Assembly (NCBI GenBank): GCA_021799255.1
Contig: JAJZAV010000005.1
Location: forward strand, 1 to 36,996
DNA: 36,996 nucleotides
From: Bacillota bacterium
GTDB taxonomy: Bacteria > Bacillota > Bacilli > Alicyclobacillales > Alicyclobacillaceae
Direction of reading: 5' to 3'
A program made the translations under genes and the position numbers. Shown piece after piece: positions 23,909 to 31,934 of this stretch. The notes under the pieces were generated by a model, which did not search any database, was not told where the DNA came from, and saw only the letters and a program-made list of their open reading frames with translations. Each line of letters begins with the position of its first letter. Position 1 is the first letter of the stretch.

Positions 23909-25037
23909 GCCCAAATCGGTTACCTCGTTGCAGCTCACCTTCAGCATCGGCACGTCCATCATCGGCGTGGGTATCCTTGCGTTTCCGCGCATTACAATAA
24001 GCCTCGCTGACACGGGAGCGCCAATGACCGCCGTGTTTGCGGTGCTATGCGCAATGCTCGGCGGCCTGGTCTTGGTGCATCTTGGGCTTGCGTATCAGGA
24101 CGAGACTCTGTTTGAATACGCAGATCACTTGGTCGGGCGCATCCTCGGCGGCGTCTTCTTATTTGCGATTGGGGTGTATTTTCTCGAATTGTCGGCTTTG
24201 GCGACTCGAGAGTTCGGAGAAGTTGTCGTCACTTCCGTTTTGCAGAGGACGCCCATCCCCGTGACCGTGCTCGTCATCGTGCTCTTGGTGGTGGTGGCGT
24301 CGCGCAACGACGTCGCCAAGTTTACGCGCATCCTGACCTTCTACATGCCCATCGTGTACTTTCCGGCGCTTGTCATCGTGGCCCTCAGCCTCAAGAATGC
24401 GAAGGTAGCCAACCTCATGCCATTACTTGCTACGTTTCACGATGTGCCTTTTCAAAATACGGTTCTTTCTACGGGAATCGTTACTGCCCTCTTCCAGAAT
24501 TTTATGATTGCGGGAATCGTGATTCCGTTCATGTATCAGCCGCAGCGTGCCAAAAAGAGCGTCTTGGTGGGAATCGGGCTCGGAGGCGCATTGTACGTTT
24601 TGCTCATCTATTCGGCCTTGTCTGTCTTCGGAACGGAGGAAATGAAAAACCTGTTGTGGCCAACCCTTGAACTTGCAAAGACGGCGGCCATGCCTACGTT
24701 CTTTTTAGAACGCTTAGATCCGATTTTCCTGGCGGTGTGGGTCACTGCCGTTTTCTGCGCGATTTACGCCGCGTATTACCTTTCCATTCAGGCTTTCTCT
24801 CACGTGTTGCGGTTTCAGGACCACCGGGCGCTTTGTTTCATGGGCATGCCACTTGTGTTCACCCTCGCGCGCCTACCCTCCAACATCGTGGACCTGTATA
24901 CCGTGACGAAGATGTGGGGGCTCATCGGACTGACACTGACGTTTGGGTATCCTCTCTTGTTGTTTCTGATCCATCTGGTCAAGTCACGACATGTGGCCGC
25001 CAAGAAGCGACCAAGGAGGGTAGGGACGACCTCATGA
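23901..25037 (+). CDS. spore germinant receptor B subunit (amino-acid-permease-like)
   Basis: Second subunit of the germinant receptor, thought to bind the nutrient. A ten-helix membrane protein of the GerAB/spore-permease family related to amino acid transporters. The opening LTFSIGTSIIGVGILAFPR contains the conserved GxGIL-type bend of helix 1. Later features are LFEYADHLVGRILGG, EFGEVVVTSVLQRTPI, FMIAGIVIPFMYQP and ELAKTAAMPTFFLERLDPIF. The listed ORF starts at 23847 inside the A-subunit gene. ATG 23901, which overlaps the A-subunit stop, gives the proper N-terminus and 378 residues. The downstream stop overlaps the C-subunit start by 4 bases (ATGA), confirming a tight operon. The C-terminus is basic (KKRPRRVG), as expected for the cytoplasmic side. 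Confidence 0.93.
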   Translation: MNKPKSVTSLQLTFSIGTSIIGVGILAFPRITISLADTGAPMTAVFAVLCAMLGGLVLVHLGLAYQDETLFEYADHLVGRILGGVFLFAIGVYFLELSALATREFGEVVVTSVLQRTPIPVTVLVIVLLVVVASRNDVAKFTRILTFYMPIVYFPALVIVALSLKNAKVANLMPLLATFHDVPFQNTVLSTGIVTALFQNFMIAGIVIPFMYQPQRAKKSVLVGIGLGGALYVLLIYSALSVFGTEEMKNLLWPTLELAKTAAMPTFFLERLDPIFLAVWVTAVFCAIYAAYYLSIQAFSHVLRFQDHRALCFMGMPLVFTLARLPSNIVDLYTVTKMWGLIGLTLTFGYPLLLFLIHLVKSRHVAAKKRPRRVGTTS

Positions 25038-26227
25038 AAGCGGTGTGGTGGCTAGCACTCACTATGACGTTCACGTTTCCATTGCTCACAGGATGTTGGG
25101 ACAGGCTTGAGATTGAAGATAGGGGAACCATCCTTGGCCTTGCTGTAGACCCGGTTTTGGGAGAGCACATCAGCAACCTTAGCGGGCCTGCGGCTAAAAG
25201 CGACGCGAGAGGGTACAAGCTCACGGCCCAGGTTGCCATTCCCGGGCGCATTCCGCTCGGACCGGGGGAAGGGGGAACGGGAAGCCCGAGCGAAAAACCG
25301 GTGTGGGTGGTGAGCGCCACAGGAAAGACAATTCAGGACGCCATGAACGGTTTGCAGCAGCAACTGGCGGACAAGGTGTTTCTGGGACACCTGCGCGTCA
25401 TCCTTGTCAATCAACAATTAGCGAACACAGTGGGGATTGTCGACATCCAGGACTTCCTGCGCAGAAACGCCGAGATCCGAAGACTCGCGTGGCTCGTCGT
25501 CTCAAAGGGGGCCGCTGACAAGGCGATGGAAGCCGCCCCGAAGCTGGAGAGAGTGCCCACTCTGTACTTGGTGGGAACGCTAGATCATGCAGTTCAGATG
25601 GGGAAGATGCCAAACCTCTTTCTCGGAAACTACTGGTCAGTGTATTCTGCCAAGGGGCAGGAACCACTCTTGCCGTACGTTTCCGTGAGAGACGGAGACG
25701 TCATTCGCATCGAGGGTCTCGCTGCGTTTCGTGGCGGGCATATGGTGGGGGCGTTGGATCCGCTAGAGACCGCGTCTTACATGGAAATGACAGACCAGCG
25801 CCGGGCCGGCTACGGCATTGCGTATCCGATGCCGGGAGATCCAGAGCACAGCGTGATTTTGCGGGGCACGAATCGGAGAAGTAGGACCCGCGTGCATCAT
25901 GACGGGCAGCGCCTATCTGTGGATGTGTATTCCAGAATTGAAGTAAACATCGAAGAGAAGACCGGTACGAGGCCGGTGGATACGGCCATTCCCCAAATTG
26001 CCGACGAGGCATCCCAGGCTGCAGCCCAGGGGCAACTCGAGTTGGTGAAGAAGACGCAGGGTTGGAAAGCTGACATCTTTGGAATCGGGGAGTACGTCCG
26101 CGGAAGGGATCCAGAATTGTGGAAGACGATTAGTACACGGGAGAAGTGGGAGGAGATTTACGCCACTCTACCTTTTCGCACCCACGTGAAGGTATATATC
26201 CGCAGATCCGGCATGTCCGCGAGATAG
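25034..26227 (+). CDS. spore germinant receptor C subunit (lipoprotein, GerC family)
   Basis: Third subunit, a lipoprotein on the outer face of the spore inner membrane. The signal sequence MKAVWWLALTMTFTFPLLTGC ends in a lipobox with lipidated C21, followed by the family hallmark WDRLEIEDRGTILGLAVD. Further conserved pieces are TGKTIQDAMNGLQQQLADKVFLGHLRVILVN, RNAEIRRLAWLVVSKGAADKAME and the C-terminal domain ending YATLPFRTHVKVYIRRSG. The ORF track places the start at 24737 inside the B-subunit gene; the ATG at 25034 overlaps the B stop (ATGA) and creates the signal peptide. Length 397 is typical. No fourth receptor gene follows on this strand; a small two-TM gene lies on the opposite strand. 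Confidence 0.93.
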   Translation: MKAVWWLALTMTFTFPLLTGCWDRLEIEDRGTILGLAVDPVLGEHISNLSGPAAKSDARGYKLTAQVAIPGRIPLGPGEGGTGSPSEKPVWVVSATGKTIQDAMNGLQQQLADKVFLGHLRVILVNQQLANTVGIVDIQDFLRRNAEIRRLAWLVVSKGAADKAMEAAPKLERVPTLYLVGTLDHAVQMGKMPNLFLGNYWSVYSAKGQEPLLPYVSVRDGDVIRIEGLAAFRGGHMVGALDPLETASYMEMTDQRRAGYGIAYPMPGDPEHSVILRGTNRRSRTRVHHDGQRLSVDVYSRIEVNIEEKTGTRPVDTAIPQIADEASQAAAQGQLELVKKTQGWKADIFGIGEYVRGRDPELWKTISTREKWEEIYATLPFRTHVKVYIRRSGMSAR

Positions 26228-26284
26228 AGCGGTTTGGCCGCGGGCATCCCCATATCAACACGGGCTACGCTGGGAACCACCTTG

Positions 26285-26536
26285 TTACACAAACCATCCG
26301 AGGACCTGCACCCCAATGATGACTCCCACAGAACCCCATATGTACGTGTGCGATACCAGCTTGGTAAAGCGGGCTTCGCGTTGATTCGCCGTCTTGCTCC
26401 GGAATTCCCTGTATTCCACGAGATAGACGACGATTCCGGTGAGCAAGAAGGTAGCCGTAACTAACCGAACATCGCTCATGAGGAACAATGAGATGATGGT
26501 ATCCAGGGCTTTCACCTTACTTTCTTCCATGCTCAC
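26285..26536 (-). CDS. small two-helix membrane protein of unknown function
   Basis: An 83-residue protein with two predicted membrane helices (VRLVTATFLLTGIVVYLVEY and YIWGSVGVIIGVQVLGWFV) separated by a basic loop (REFRSKTANQREARFTK). It converges with the ger operon, ending 57 bases from the C-subunit stop. The GTG start has no strong ribosome-binding site, which lowers confidence; an internal GTG further in may be used instead. Small two-TM proteins are sometimes encoded in ger loci and affect receptor function, but this one is on the opposite strand and may be unrelated. The clean helix-loop-helix layout argues for a real gene. Confidence 0.55.
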   Translation of the reverse strand: MSMEESKVKALDTIISLFLMSDVRLVTATFLLTGIVVYLVEYREFRSKTANQREARFTKLVSHTYIWGSVGVIIGVQVLGWFV

Positions 26537-26720
26537 GATGCCGAAGGTTTTTAAAACTTAAGCCATTGAGGTGGGACCCTTATAGAGTACCCAATTAGTA
26601 GAAAATTCGTCGTTATCTTATGGTTCAAATTCTGATACACTTGTTGCATTCGAATGTCAAGAAGAGCGGTGGGTGTTCCTCTGCGGAGTTGAACCACTAG
26701 CGGAAACGGAGTGTTCAAGG

Positions 26721-27791
26721 ATGCGTCCATGGGTGCGGCGCACAGTCAAGTTTCTTGTGGGACTTGCGCTCGTGAACAGCTTGGTAATGGCCACAATGCC
26801 GATGGCATTGGCGAAATCGTCGTCGACCCACTATATCCTGCTCCGTCACAAAAACTCTCGCTTTCTTCGCTATCGCGCCAGACACCGACGCCCTGTTGTG
26901 CTCCGCGGACCCATATGGAACCCCTACCTCGCAGGGACGCGCACGCAGCTTGTGTACGAACGAGTGGGGAAGTACGTCGGAACTCTGTACTTGTTTCGAC
27001 CTTCGCGCCTGCGCAAAGGGGTTCGCCTGTCGCCGGTCGTTGTTTACTTCCATGGTGGTGCACTCGTGAAAGGGAGCGCGGTAATTCAGAACGTCAACGT
27101 CTCCCCCCGGGACTGGATTCTGTCGCATGTAGAAACGTATGTTGTGGATCATGGAGGCGCGTTTGTGTCTGTCAACTATCGACTTGCGCCTCGATACAAA
27201 TGGCCCGCGCAAATCGATGATGCAAAGACGGCCATTCGCTTCTTGCGCGCAAAGGCGGACAGCTTTCACCTGAATCCGAGAGATTTCGCTGTGATGGGGG
27301 ACAGCGCTGGTGGAGCGCTTGCCAGCCTCGTAGGCCTAAGCAACACGTCCGACTTCAACAGAGGCCCGTGGGCCCACGAATCAAGCAGCGTATCGTCGGT
27401 CGTTGACATGTTTGGTCCCGTCGACAGACGGTATCTGGAGGAAACCTGGAGATTACGCTACGGGTTGCTTCCGAATCCCGTGTTTGGCAATCTTACGCCT
27501 CGTCTGGTGCACTCGGCGAGCGCCGTTTCCTACGTACACCGAGGGGCTCCGCCGTTTCTCATCATTCAGGGGACGCAGGACACAGTGGTGCCGCCGTGGC
27601 TGTCAACGGAATTGTATCGCCTCCTTCAGCGACGCAGCGATGAGGCCCGACTCGTGTTAGTCCATCATTCGGAGCACGAGTTCATGCCCGTCGGGGCTCC
27701 GATTTCGCCGACGAAGGCTGCAATTGCTGCGGATATCGAGTCGTTCCTGATGAGGACACCGAAGCACCGCCTGCCACACTACTCTGCGTGA
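26721..27791 (+). CDS. secreted alpha/beta-hydrolase, HSL-type esterase/lipase
   Basis: An exported carboxylesterase-like enzyme. The N-terminus MRPWVRRTVKFLVGLALVNS has a basic n-region, hydrophobic core and an A-L-A cleavage site before K32. The mature part has the oxyanion motif YFHGGALVKGS (110-119), the Tyr/Pro block VNYRLAPRYKWPAQIDD, nucleophile S195 in GDSAGGALASLVG, an acidic residue in QGTQDTVVPPW and the catalytic His in HHSEHEF, in correct order. This matches the COG0657/hormone-sensitive-lipase branch. The ORF track starts at 26673; ATG 26721 follows GGAG by 9 bases and gives the signal peptide. The next gene, hemZ, begins 39 bases later with its own ribosome-binding site. The natural substrate is unknown; short acyl esters of sugars or lipids are likely. 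Confidence 0.85.
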   Translation: MRPWVRRTVKFLVGLALVNSLVMATMPMALAKSSSTHYILLRHKNSRFLRYRARHRRPVVLRGPIWNPYLAGTRTQLVYERVGKYVGTLYLFRPSRLRKGVRLSPVVVYFHGGALVKGSAVIQNVNVSPRDWILSHVETYVVDHGGAFVSVNYRLAPRYKWPAQIDDAKTAIRFLRAKADSFHLNPRDFAVMGDSAGGALASLVGLSNTSDFNRGPWAHESSSVSSVVDMFGPVDRRYLEETWRLRYGLLPNPVFGNLTPRLVHSASAVSYVHRGAPPFLIIQGTQDTVVPPWLSTELYRLLQRRSDEARLVLVHHSEHEFMPVGAPISPTKAAIAADIESFLMRTPKHRLPHYSA

Positions 27792-27830
27792 GCATGCTGT
27801 CGGCTTCGGCGAGGGGATGAAGGGAGCATT

Positions 27831-29447
27831 TTGATTTTGCGCGTCCTTATAGAAACAAGAGATTGCCCTTTCGAACTCGAGATCACGCGCGTCGTGCGCC
27901 TGTTCTTAAGTTCGGTCGAAATACGCTACAGGCACTTGAGTGCGGATTCGAGCCAAACGGAGGTGGACGACGAAGCCGATGACACCATGACCGAGAGAGA
28001 CCTGTGGATCACGCTGTCGTTGTCGCGGTCGAACGGGGAGGTTCTGGCCGTCGGGCGACTGCAAGAGGCGGCACCAGGTAAGAATCGCACATGCTTCGCG
28101 ACCCATCGAGACGCGCCTCACCAGTGCGAGGATGCTTTGCCCTCAAAGAAATTGCACAAGCACGCGGTGTTGCACGTTCTCCATCAGTTGCTGGAGGAGT
28201 ACACGGGAGAGTCGACGCCCTGGGGCTTCCTGACGGGGATTCGTCCGGCAAAGCTCGCCCACAAGTTGATCCTTAAAGGGCAAAGCGAGAGCCAAATCAA
28301 GCGGGAACTCCAGACCGAATATCGCCTGTCGGAAGAACGAGCTCGTCTTTTGCTGGAGATTGCGCAGATTGAGTCGTCGGTCGTCCCGGATCTTTATCAC
28401 CTTGACAAAGCCGTGAGCATCTACGTAGGCATCCCGTTCTGCCCCACGCACTGCGCGTACTGCACATTCCCAGCCTACTCGATGGCCGAAAAGGCCACCT
28501 ACGTCGACGATTTCCTGGCTGCTTTGGAACGCGAGTTGGCGCACCTTGGCGGATTTTTGCGCGAACGGAAGATTCCGGTCACGAGCGTGTACGTTGGGGG
28601 AGGGACCCCGACGAGTCTGCGCGCCAATGAACTTGAGAGGCTGCTCGCATCCATTCACAGAGAGATTCCCGGTTTTCGCGCATGGAGGGAACTGTGCGTC
28701 GAGGCGGGGAGGCCGGATACCATTACACCGGATCGACTTCGCGTCATGAAAGACATGGGCGTGAGCCGCATCAGCGTGAATCCGCAAACGTTCAAGGCGG
28801 AGACGCTGCGCCATATTCGTCGTGGTCACACTCCGGACCAGATTGATCATCGTTTTCACGCCGCACGGGAGGCCGGGTTTGACAACATCAACATGGACGT
28901 CATCCTTGGCCTTCCGGGTGAGACCGTCGAAGACGTGCGCTACACGATGGAGCGCGTCGGCAGGCTGGATCCCGATTCCATTACTGTGCACACCATGGCC
29001 TTGAAACGGTCTTCCGAGGTGACCAACGACCGGGATCAATTTCGCGTGCCCGACGACGAGATTGTACGAACGATGATGAAGGAGACCGAGTCTTGCGTCA
29101 GAGGGCTCGGGCATCGACCGTATTACGTATATCGACAAATGGACATCCTCGGGAATCTCGAGAACATCGGATTTGCGAAACCCGGTAAGGAGAGCGTCTA
29201 CAACATCAGTATCATTGAGGAGAGACAAACCATCGTAGGCGTTGGCGGGGGAGCGGTCACCAAGGTCATCGGTTCTGGCGGACAACACGTGGGACGCCTT
29301 GCGAATCCGAGGGAACCGAAGGCGTACATCGAGACCATCGAGAGCGTCGTGGCGAAGAAGGACGCATTGTTGCGCAAGAGGTTCAGCGACGGCAGTACAG
29401 GCGGCGAAGCCAAGGCAAACAGATCCCCCGTGGATTGTTCGTGTTAG
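27831..29447 (+). CDS. hemZ: HemZ, coproporphyrinogen III oxidase-like radical SAM protein
   Basis: A radical SAM enzyme of the HemN/HemW/HemZ group; HemZ is annotated in Bacillus as oxygen-independent coproporphyrinogen dehydrogenase, though some of these proteins act in heme handling. The first 190 residues are a HemZ-specific extension including TPWGFLTGIRPAKLAHKLI. The 4Fe-4S cluster motif follows: C204-P-T-H-C208-A-Y-C211. Then come VYVGGGTPTSL, VEAGRPDTIT, GVSRISVNPQTF and INMDVILGLPGET, the standard SAM and substrate blocks. Length 538 is longer than HemN, consistent with HemZ. TTG start 27831 lies about 4-5 bases after AAGGGAG. The end is 13 bases from the convergent sensor kinase gene with no obvious terminator between. 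Confidence 0.9.
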   Translation: MILRVLIETRDCPFELEITRVVRLFLSSVEIRYRHLSADSSQTEVDDEADDTMTERDLWITLSLSRSNGEVLAVGRLQEAAPGKNRTCFATHRDAPHQCEDALPSKKLHKHAVLHVLHQLLEEYTGESTPWGFLTGIRPAKLAHKLILKGQSESQIKRELQTEYRLSEERARLLLEIAQIESSVVPDLYHLDKAVSIYVGIPFCPTHCAYCTFPAYSMAEKATYVDDFLAALERELAHLGGFLRERKIPVTSVYVGGGTPTSLRANELERLLASIHREIPGFRAWRELCVEAGRPDTITPDRLRVMKDMGVSRISVNPQTFKAETLRHIRRGHTPDQIDHRFHAAREAGFDNINMDVILGLPGETVEDVRYTMERVGRLDPDSITVHTMALKRSSEVTNDRDQFRVPDDEIVRTMMKETESCVRGLGHRPYYVYRQMDILGNLENIGFAKPGKESVYNISIIEERQTIVGVGGGAVTKVIGSGGQHVGRLANPREPKAYIETIESVVAKKDALLRKRFSDGSTGGEAKANRSPVDCSC

Positions 29448-29460
29448 AATTGGACTTCGC

Positions 29461-30930
29461 CTAATCTTCGCCGTGTTTTGTACCCTCCGTGGTTCTGGGC
29501 AAGGTAAACATGACCGAGGTCCCTTCGCCAACTACGCTGGTGGCCCAGATCTTGCCCTGATACATCTCGACAAGTTCCTTCACGATGGCCAGACCCAAGC
29601 CGTTTCCACCCGCCTGCCGGCTGCGGGCCTTGTCAACCCGGTAGAATCTATCAAAGATGCGAGGAAGGTCTTCCGCCGGAATTCCCTGGCCCTCGTCTTC
29701 TACGGCGATGGTGGCTTCCTTGTTCGACGCGGTTACCGTCACCTTGACCCTCCCGCCGTCTGGAGAGTACTTGATGGCGTTGCTGACGAGGTTGGTCAGG
29801 ACGCGGCCGAAGTGCTCCGGTGCCATGGCTACCACAACGCTGTCCGGCGAGTGAAACGTGATGGGATGATCCGGGTGCAGCAATTCGTAGGGTTCCAGAA
29901 TCTCCGCGATGGTCGACTGCACATCGCAGGTCTTACCAAGCAATTGCCGGGACGATTCCATGTCGGCGAGCGTCAGCATGTCATTGGTGAGCGTGCGCAA
30001 CCGACCCGATTCCTTCTGGATCACGCTGATGGCCTTTTCCAGGATGGCCGGATCCTCCTTGCCCCAGCGTCCAAGCAATTGGGCGTACCCTTGGATGGTG
30101 GTGAGAGGCGTGCGGATTTCGTGGGAAGCGTCGGCGACGAACTGGGCCTGCTGTTGAAAGGAACGCTCGATTCTATCCAGCATTTGATTGAATGTCGCCG
30201 CGAGCCGCGCGACTTCGTCGTGGCCCTTCGGGAGCGGGATTCGCTCGTTGATTTTGCCCGCTTGGATGCGCGCGACGAGACGGATCATTTGGTTGATGGG
30301 CTTCGCCGCCGCAGAAGACACGGCATAGCCTCCGCCAGCACCCACAAGCACGGCTCCGATGGAGCCGAGAAGGAGGGCCGTCAGCAGCGTGTGCAGGTAA
30401 TCGAGCAGGCGTCCCAAGTCGGCGAACAGGTAAACAGAACCTACCGTGCCCATCACGTGTGACCTCACTTGTGCCGACACGACCATGTATTCCTCTGACC
30501 CGACCTGCACCACATTGATCTTCGGGCGTTCTTCATCGCCGTCAGGAGAGTTTGAAGGGTTGGACTGGTCGGTCATTACGGAGTTCGCAACGTTCACCAT
30601 CTGTCCCGTGGACAGTTTTCCGACCCCTTTGACGACGACGTTACTTTGTCCGACAATCTGGGTGACCAGGATGCTCTCGGGAGCTTGCTGTTGTACGTAC
30701 TTTTCAATCTCGTGCACAACCATGTCGTACCCATCCGAGAATCCGCCGAATCCTTCCAGGCTTTCGAGTCCCTGCTGCACTCCCTGCGAAACGGTCTGCA
30801 CGCGAGTCTGCAACAGAGTCGACTCTTCCTGCATGACGTGTTCGCGCAGGGTGAGGTAGATGAAGCTATCCAAGGCCAGCAAGATGATGAGAATCACCGC
30901 AGCCGTGAGCGCCGTGACCTTGAGTTTCAT
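29461..30930 (-). CDS. CssS-like membrane sensor histidine kinase
   Basis: Sensor half of a two-component system. Helix 1 lies at residues 5-25, an extracytoplasmic sensor of about 150 residues follows, and helix 2 lies near 180-203. A HAMP linker (PINQMIRLVARIQAGKINERI) comes next, then the HisKA domain with H270 in ADASHEIRTPLTTIQGYA, and the ATPase domain with NLVSNAIKYSPDGG and DEGQGIP. The last C-terminal part includes GNGLGLAIVKELV. The ATG lies 4 bases beyond the stop of the regulator gene, so they form one operon. An HtrA protease gene starts divergently behind the regulator; that order matches Bacillus CssRS/htrB, a secretion-stress system. Length 489 is somewhat longer than CssS, and the sensor segment is not recognisably the same, so the signal is inferred. 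Confidence 0.88.
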   Translation of the reverse strand: MKLKVTALTAAVILIILLALDSFIYLTLREHVMQEESTLLQTRVQTVSQGVQQGLESLEGFGGFSDGYDMVVHEIEKYVQQQAPESILVTQIVGQSNVVVKGVGKLSTGQMVNVANSVMTDQSNPSNSPDGDEERPKINVVQVGSEEYMVVSAQVRSHVMGTVGSVYLFADLGRLLDYLHTLLTALLLGSIGAVLVGAGGGYAVSSAAAKPINQMIRLVARIQAGKINERIPLPKGHDEVARLAATFNQMLDRIERSFQQQAQFVADASHEIRTPLTTIQGYAQLLGRWGKEDPAILEKAISVIQKESGRLRTLTNDMLTLADMESSRQLLGKTCDVQSTIAEILEPYELLHPDHPITFHSPDSVVVAMAPEHFGRVLTNLVSNAIKYSPDGGRVKVTVTASNKEATIAVEDEGQGIPAEDLPRIFDRFYRVDKARSRQAGGNGLGLAIVKELVEMYQGKIWATSVVGEGTSVMFTLPRTTEGTKHGED

Positions 30931-30934
30931 ATCA

Positions 30935-31618
30935 TCACTCTTTCAGAAGATAGCCAACGCCGCGAACCGTCTGCAGCAGTTGGCTGCCGTACGGGACGTC
31001 AATCTTGTTGCGCAAGTACCGCACGTACACGTCGACGACGTTGGTTCCCCCTGCAAAATCGTAACCCCACACTTTCTCCAGGATCACTTCGCGAGGGAGC
31101 ACATGGTTGCGATTGCGCATGAAGAGCTCCAGAAGATCAAATTCACGGGCGGTGAGCGTGATGGTTTCGTCGGCCCGGGTGACTTCGCGGGTGGCGCGGT
31201 TCAAAGTAAGATCCTCCACGGTAATAATTTCCTCGTCCTTCGCAGTGGTGCGCGTGCGCCGCAAGGCCACGCGAATCCGTGCGAGAAGCTCTTCGACGGC
31301 GAATGGCTTGACGAGGTAATCGTCCGCGCCGACATCGAGTCCTGCCACCCTGTCAGGTACAGATTGACGAGCCGTCAGCATGATGATGGGGACGTCGCTT
31401 TGGGATCTAACTCGCCGGCAGATCTCCATCCCGCTTAGTCCGGGCAACATGATGTCTAGTAAAAGGAGATCCCAGTCTTGTGCTAGGGCCTTGTCGAGGC
31501 CCTGACGTCCATCGGACTCCACCGTAACTTCGTATCCCTCGTGGTTTAGTTCCAGGGCCAGAAATTCGGCGATGTCCACCTCGTCTTCTATAATGAGGAT
31601 GTGCTCGGTGGCTTGCAA
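30935..31618 (-). CDS. CssR-like OmpR-family response regulator
   Basis: DNA-binding partner of the downstream kinase. The receiver domain has the acidic ILIIEDE, phospho-acceptor D55 in LLLLDIMLPG, the conserved T in IMLTARQ and K in DDYLVKPF. The C-terminal winged helix contains EFDLLELFMRNRNHVLPREVILEKVWGYDF and VVDVYVRYLRNKI, typical of the OmpR/PhoB family. The ORF track starts at an ATG (31660) without a ribosome-binding site. A TTG at 31618 lies 8 bases after GAGGAGG and gives the usual N-terminus MQATEHILII, so I use that. It is divergent from the htrA gene, and the intergenic region contains two inverted repeats where it might bind. A role in envelope or secretion stress is inferred from this context. 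Confidence 0.9.
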   Translation of the reverse strand: MQATEHILIIEDEVDIAEFLALELNHEGYEVTVESDGRQGLDKALAQDWDLLLLDIMLPGLSGMEICRRVRSQSDVPIIMLTARQSVPDRVAGLDVGADDYLVKPFAVEELLARIRVALRRTRTTAKDEEIITVEDLTLNRATREVTRADETITLTAREFDLLELFMRNRNHVLPREVILEKVWGYDFAGGTNVVDVYVRYLRNKIDVPYGSQLLQTVRGVGYLLKE

Positions 31619-31716
31619 AATGAATCCCTCCTCGGATGTCGCGGCCGCCTGTTCCATCATTCACTATTCTTTTGGATCTTGTATGACTGTCGCATGGGTC
31701 TTTCACCGGATTTTGA

Positions 31717-31743
31717 TGATACGCTGTACTAAGCAGTGTATCA
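31717..31743. repeat. inverted repeat 1 in the regulator/htrA divergent region
   Basis: TGATACGCTG and CAGTGTATCA are inverted repeats with one G-T pair and a 7-base spacer, about 100 bases upstream of the regulator gene. It is a candidate binding site for the adjacent OmpR-type regulator, or a leader hairpin. No other gene lies in this 316-base gap, which also holds the repeat at 31755, an AT-rich tract and a weak htrA promoter-like sequence (TTGTTT-16-TAGAGT). Confidence 0.45.
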
Positions 31744-31754
31744 CTCGGGCCCTC

Positions 31755-31778
31755 GCACGCCACCTACAATCGGCGTGC
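31755..31778. repeat. inverted repeat 2 in the regulator/htrA divergent region
   Basis: GCACGCC and GGCGTGC are perfect 7-bp arms separated by 10 bases, only 11 bases from the first inverted repeat. The T-rich stretch (gttttctcattcctctttatttgttttttatt) that follows lies towards htrA. Paired sites of this sort are common where a regulator controls divergent genes. Confidence 0.45.
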
Positions 31779-31886
31779 TCATTGAATTTTAATCTATCTG
31801 ACTCAGTTTTCTCATTCCTCTTTATTTGTTTTTTATTGGGCGATGGCTAGAGTAGGTTTTAGTCAAGAAACGCAAATCGCGAATCG

Positions 31887-31903
31887 CGAGCGAGAAACGC
31901 TCG
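31887..31903 (+). promoter_or_regulatory. 5'-leader hairpin upstream of htrA
   Basis: CGAGCG-agaaa-CGCTCG forms a 6-bp hairpin about 30 bases before the htrA start codon and shortly before the GGGAGGAGAG ribosome-binding site. It might protect the mRNA or modulate translation. Confidence 0.35.
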
Positions 31904-31934
31904 TGACCAATAGATTGCGGGAGGAGAGACGAAG

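Noticed and set aside
28143-29531. 462-residue ORF on the minus strand
   Set aside because: It lies wholly antisense to hemZ, has no ribosome-binding site, and shows no family motif. It is a GC-driven shadow of the radical SAM gene.
29242-30462. 406-residue ORF on the plus strand
   Set aside because: It is antisense to the sensor kinase, which has complete HisKA and ATPase motifs. No ribosome-binding site and R/G-rich composition mark it as a shadow.
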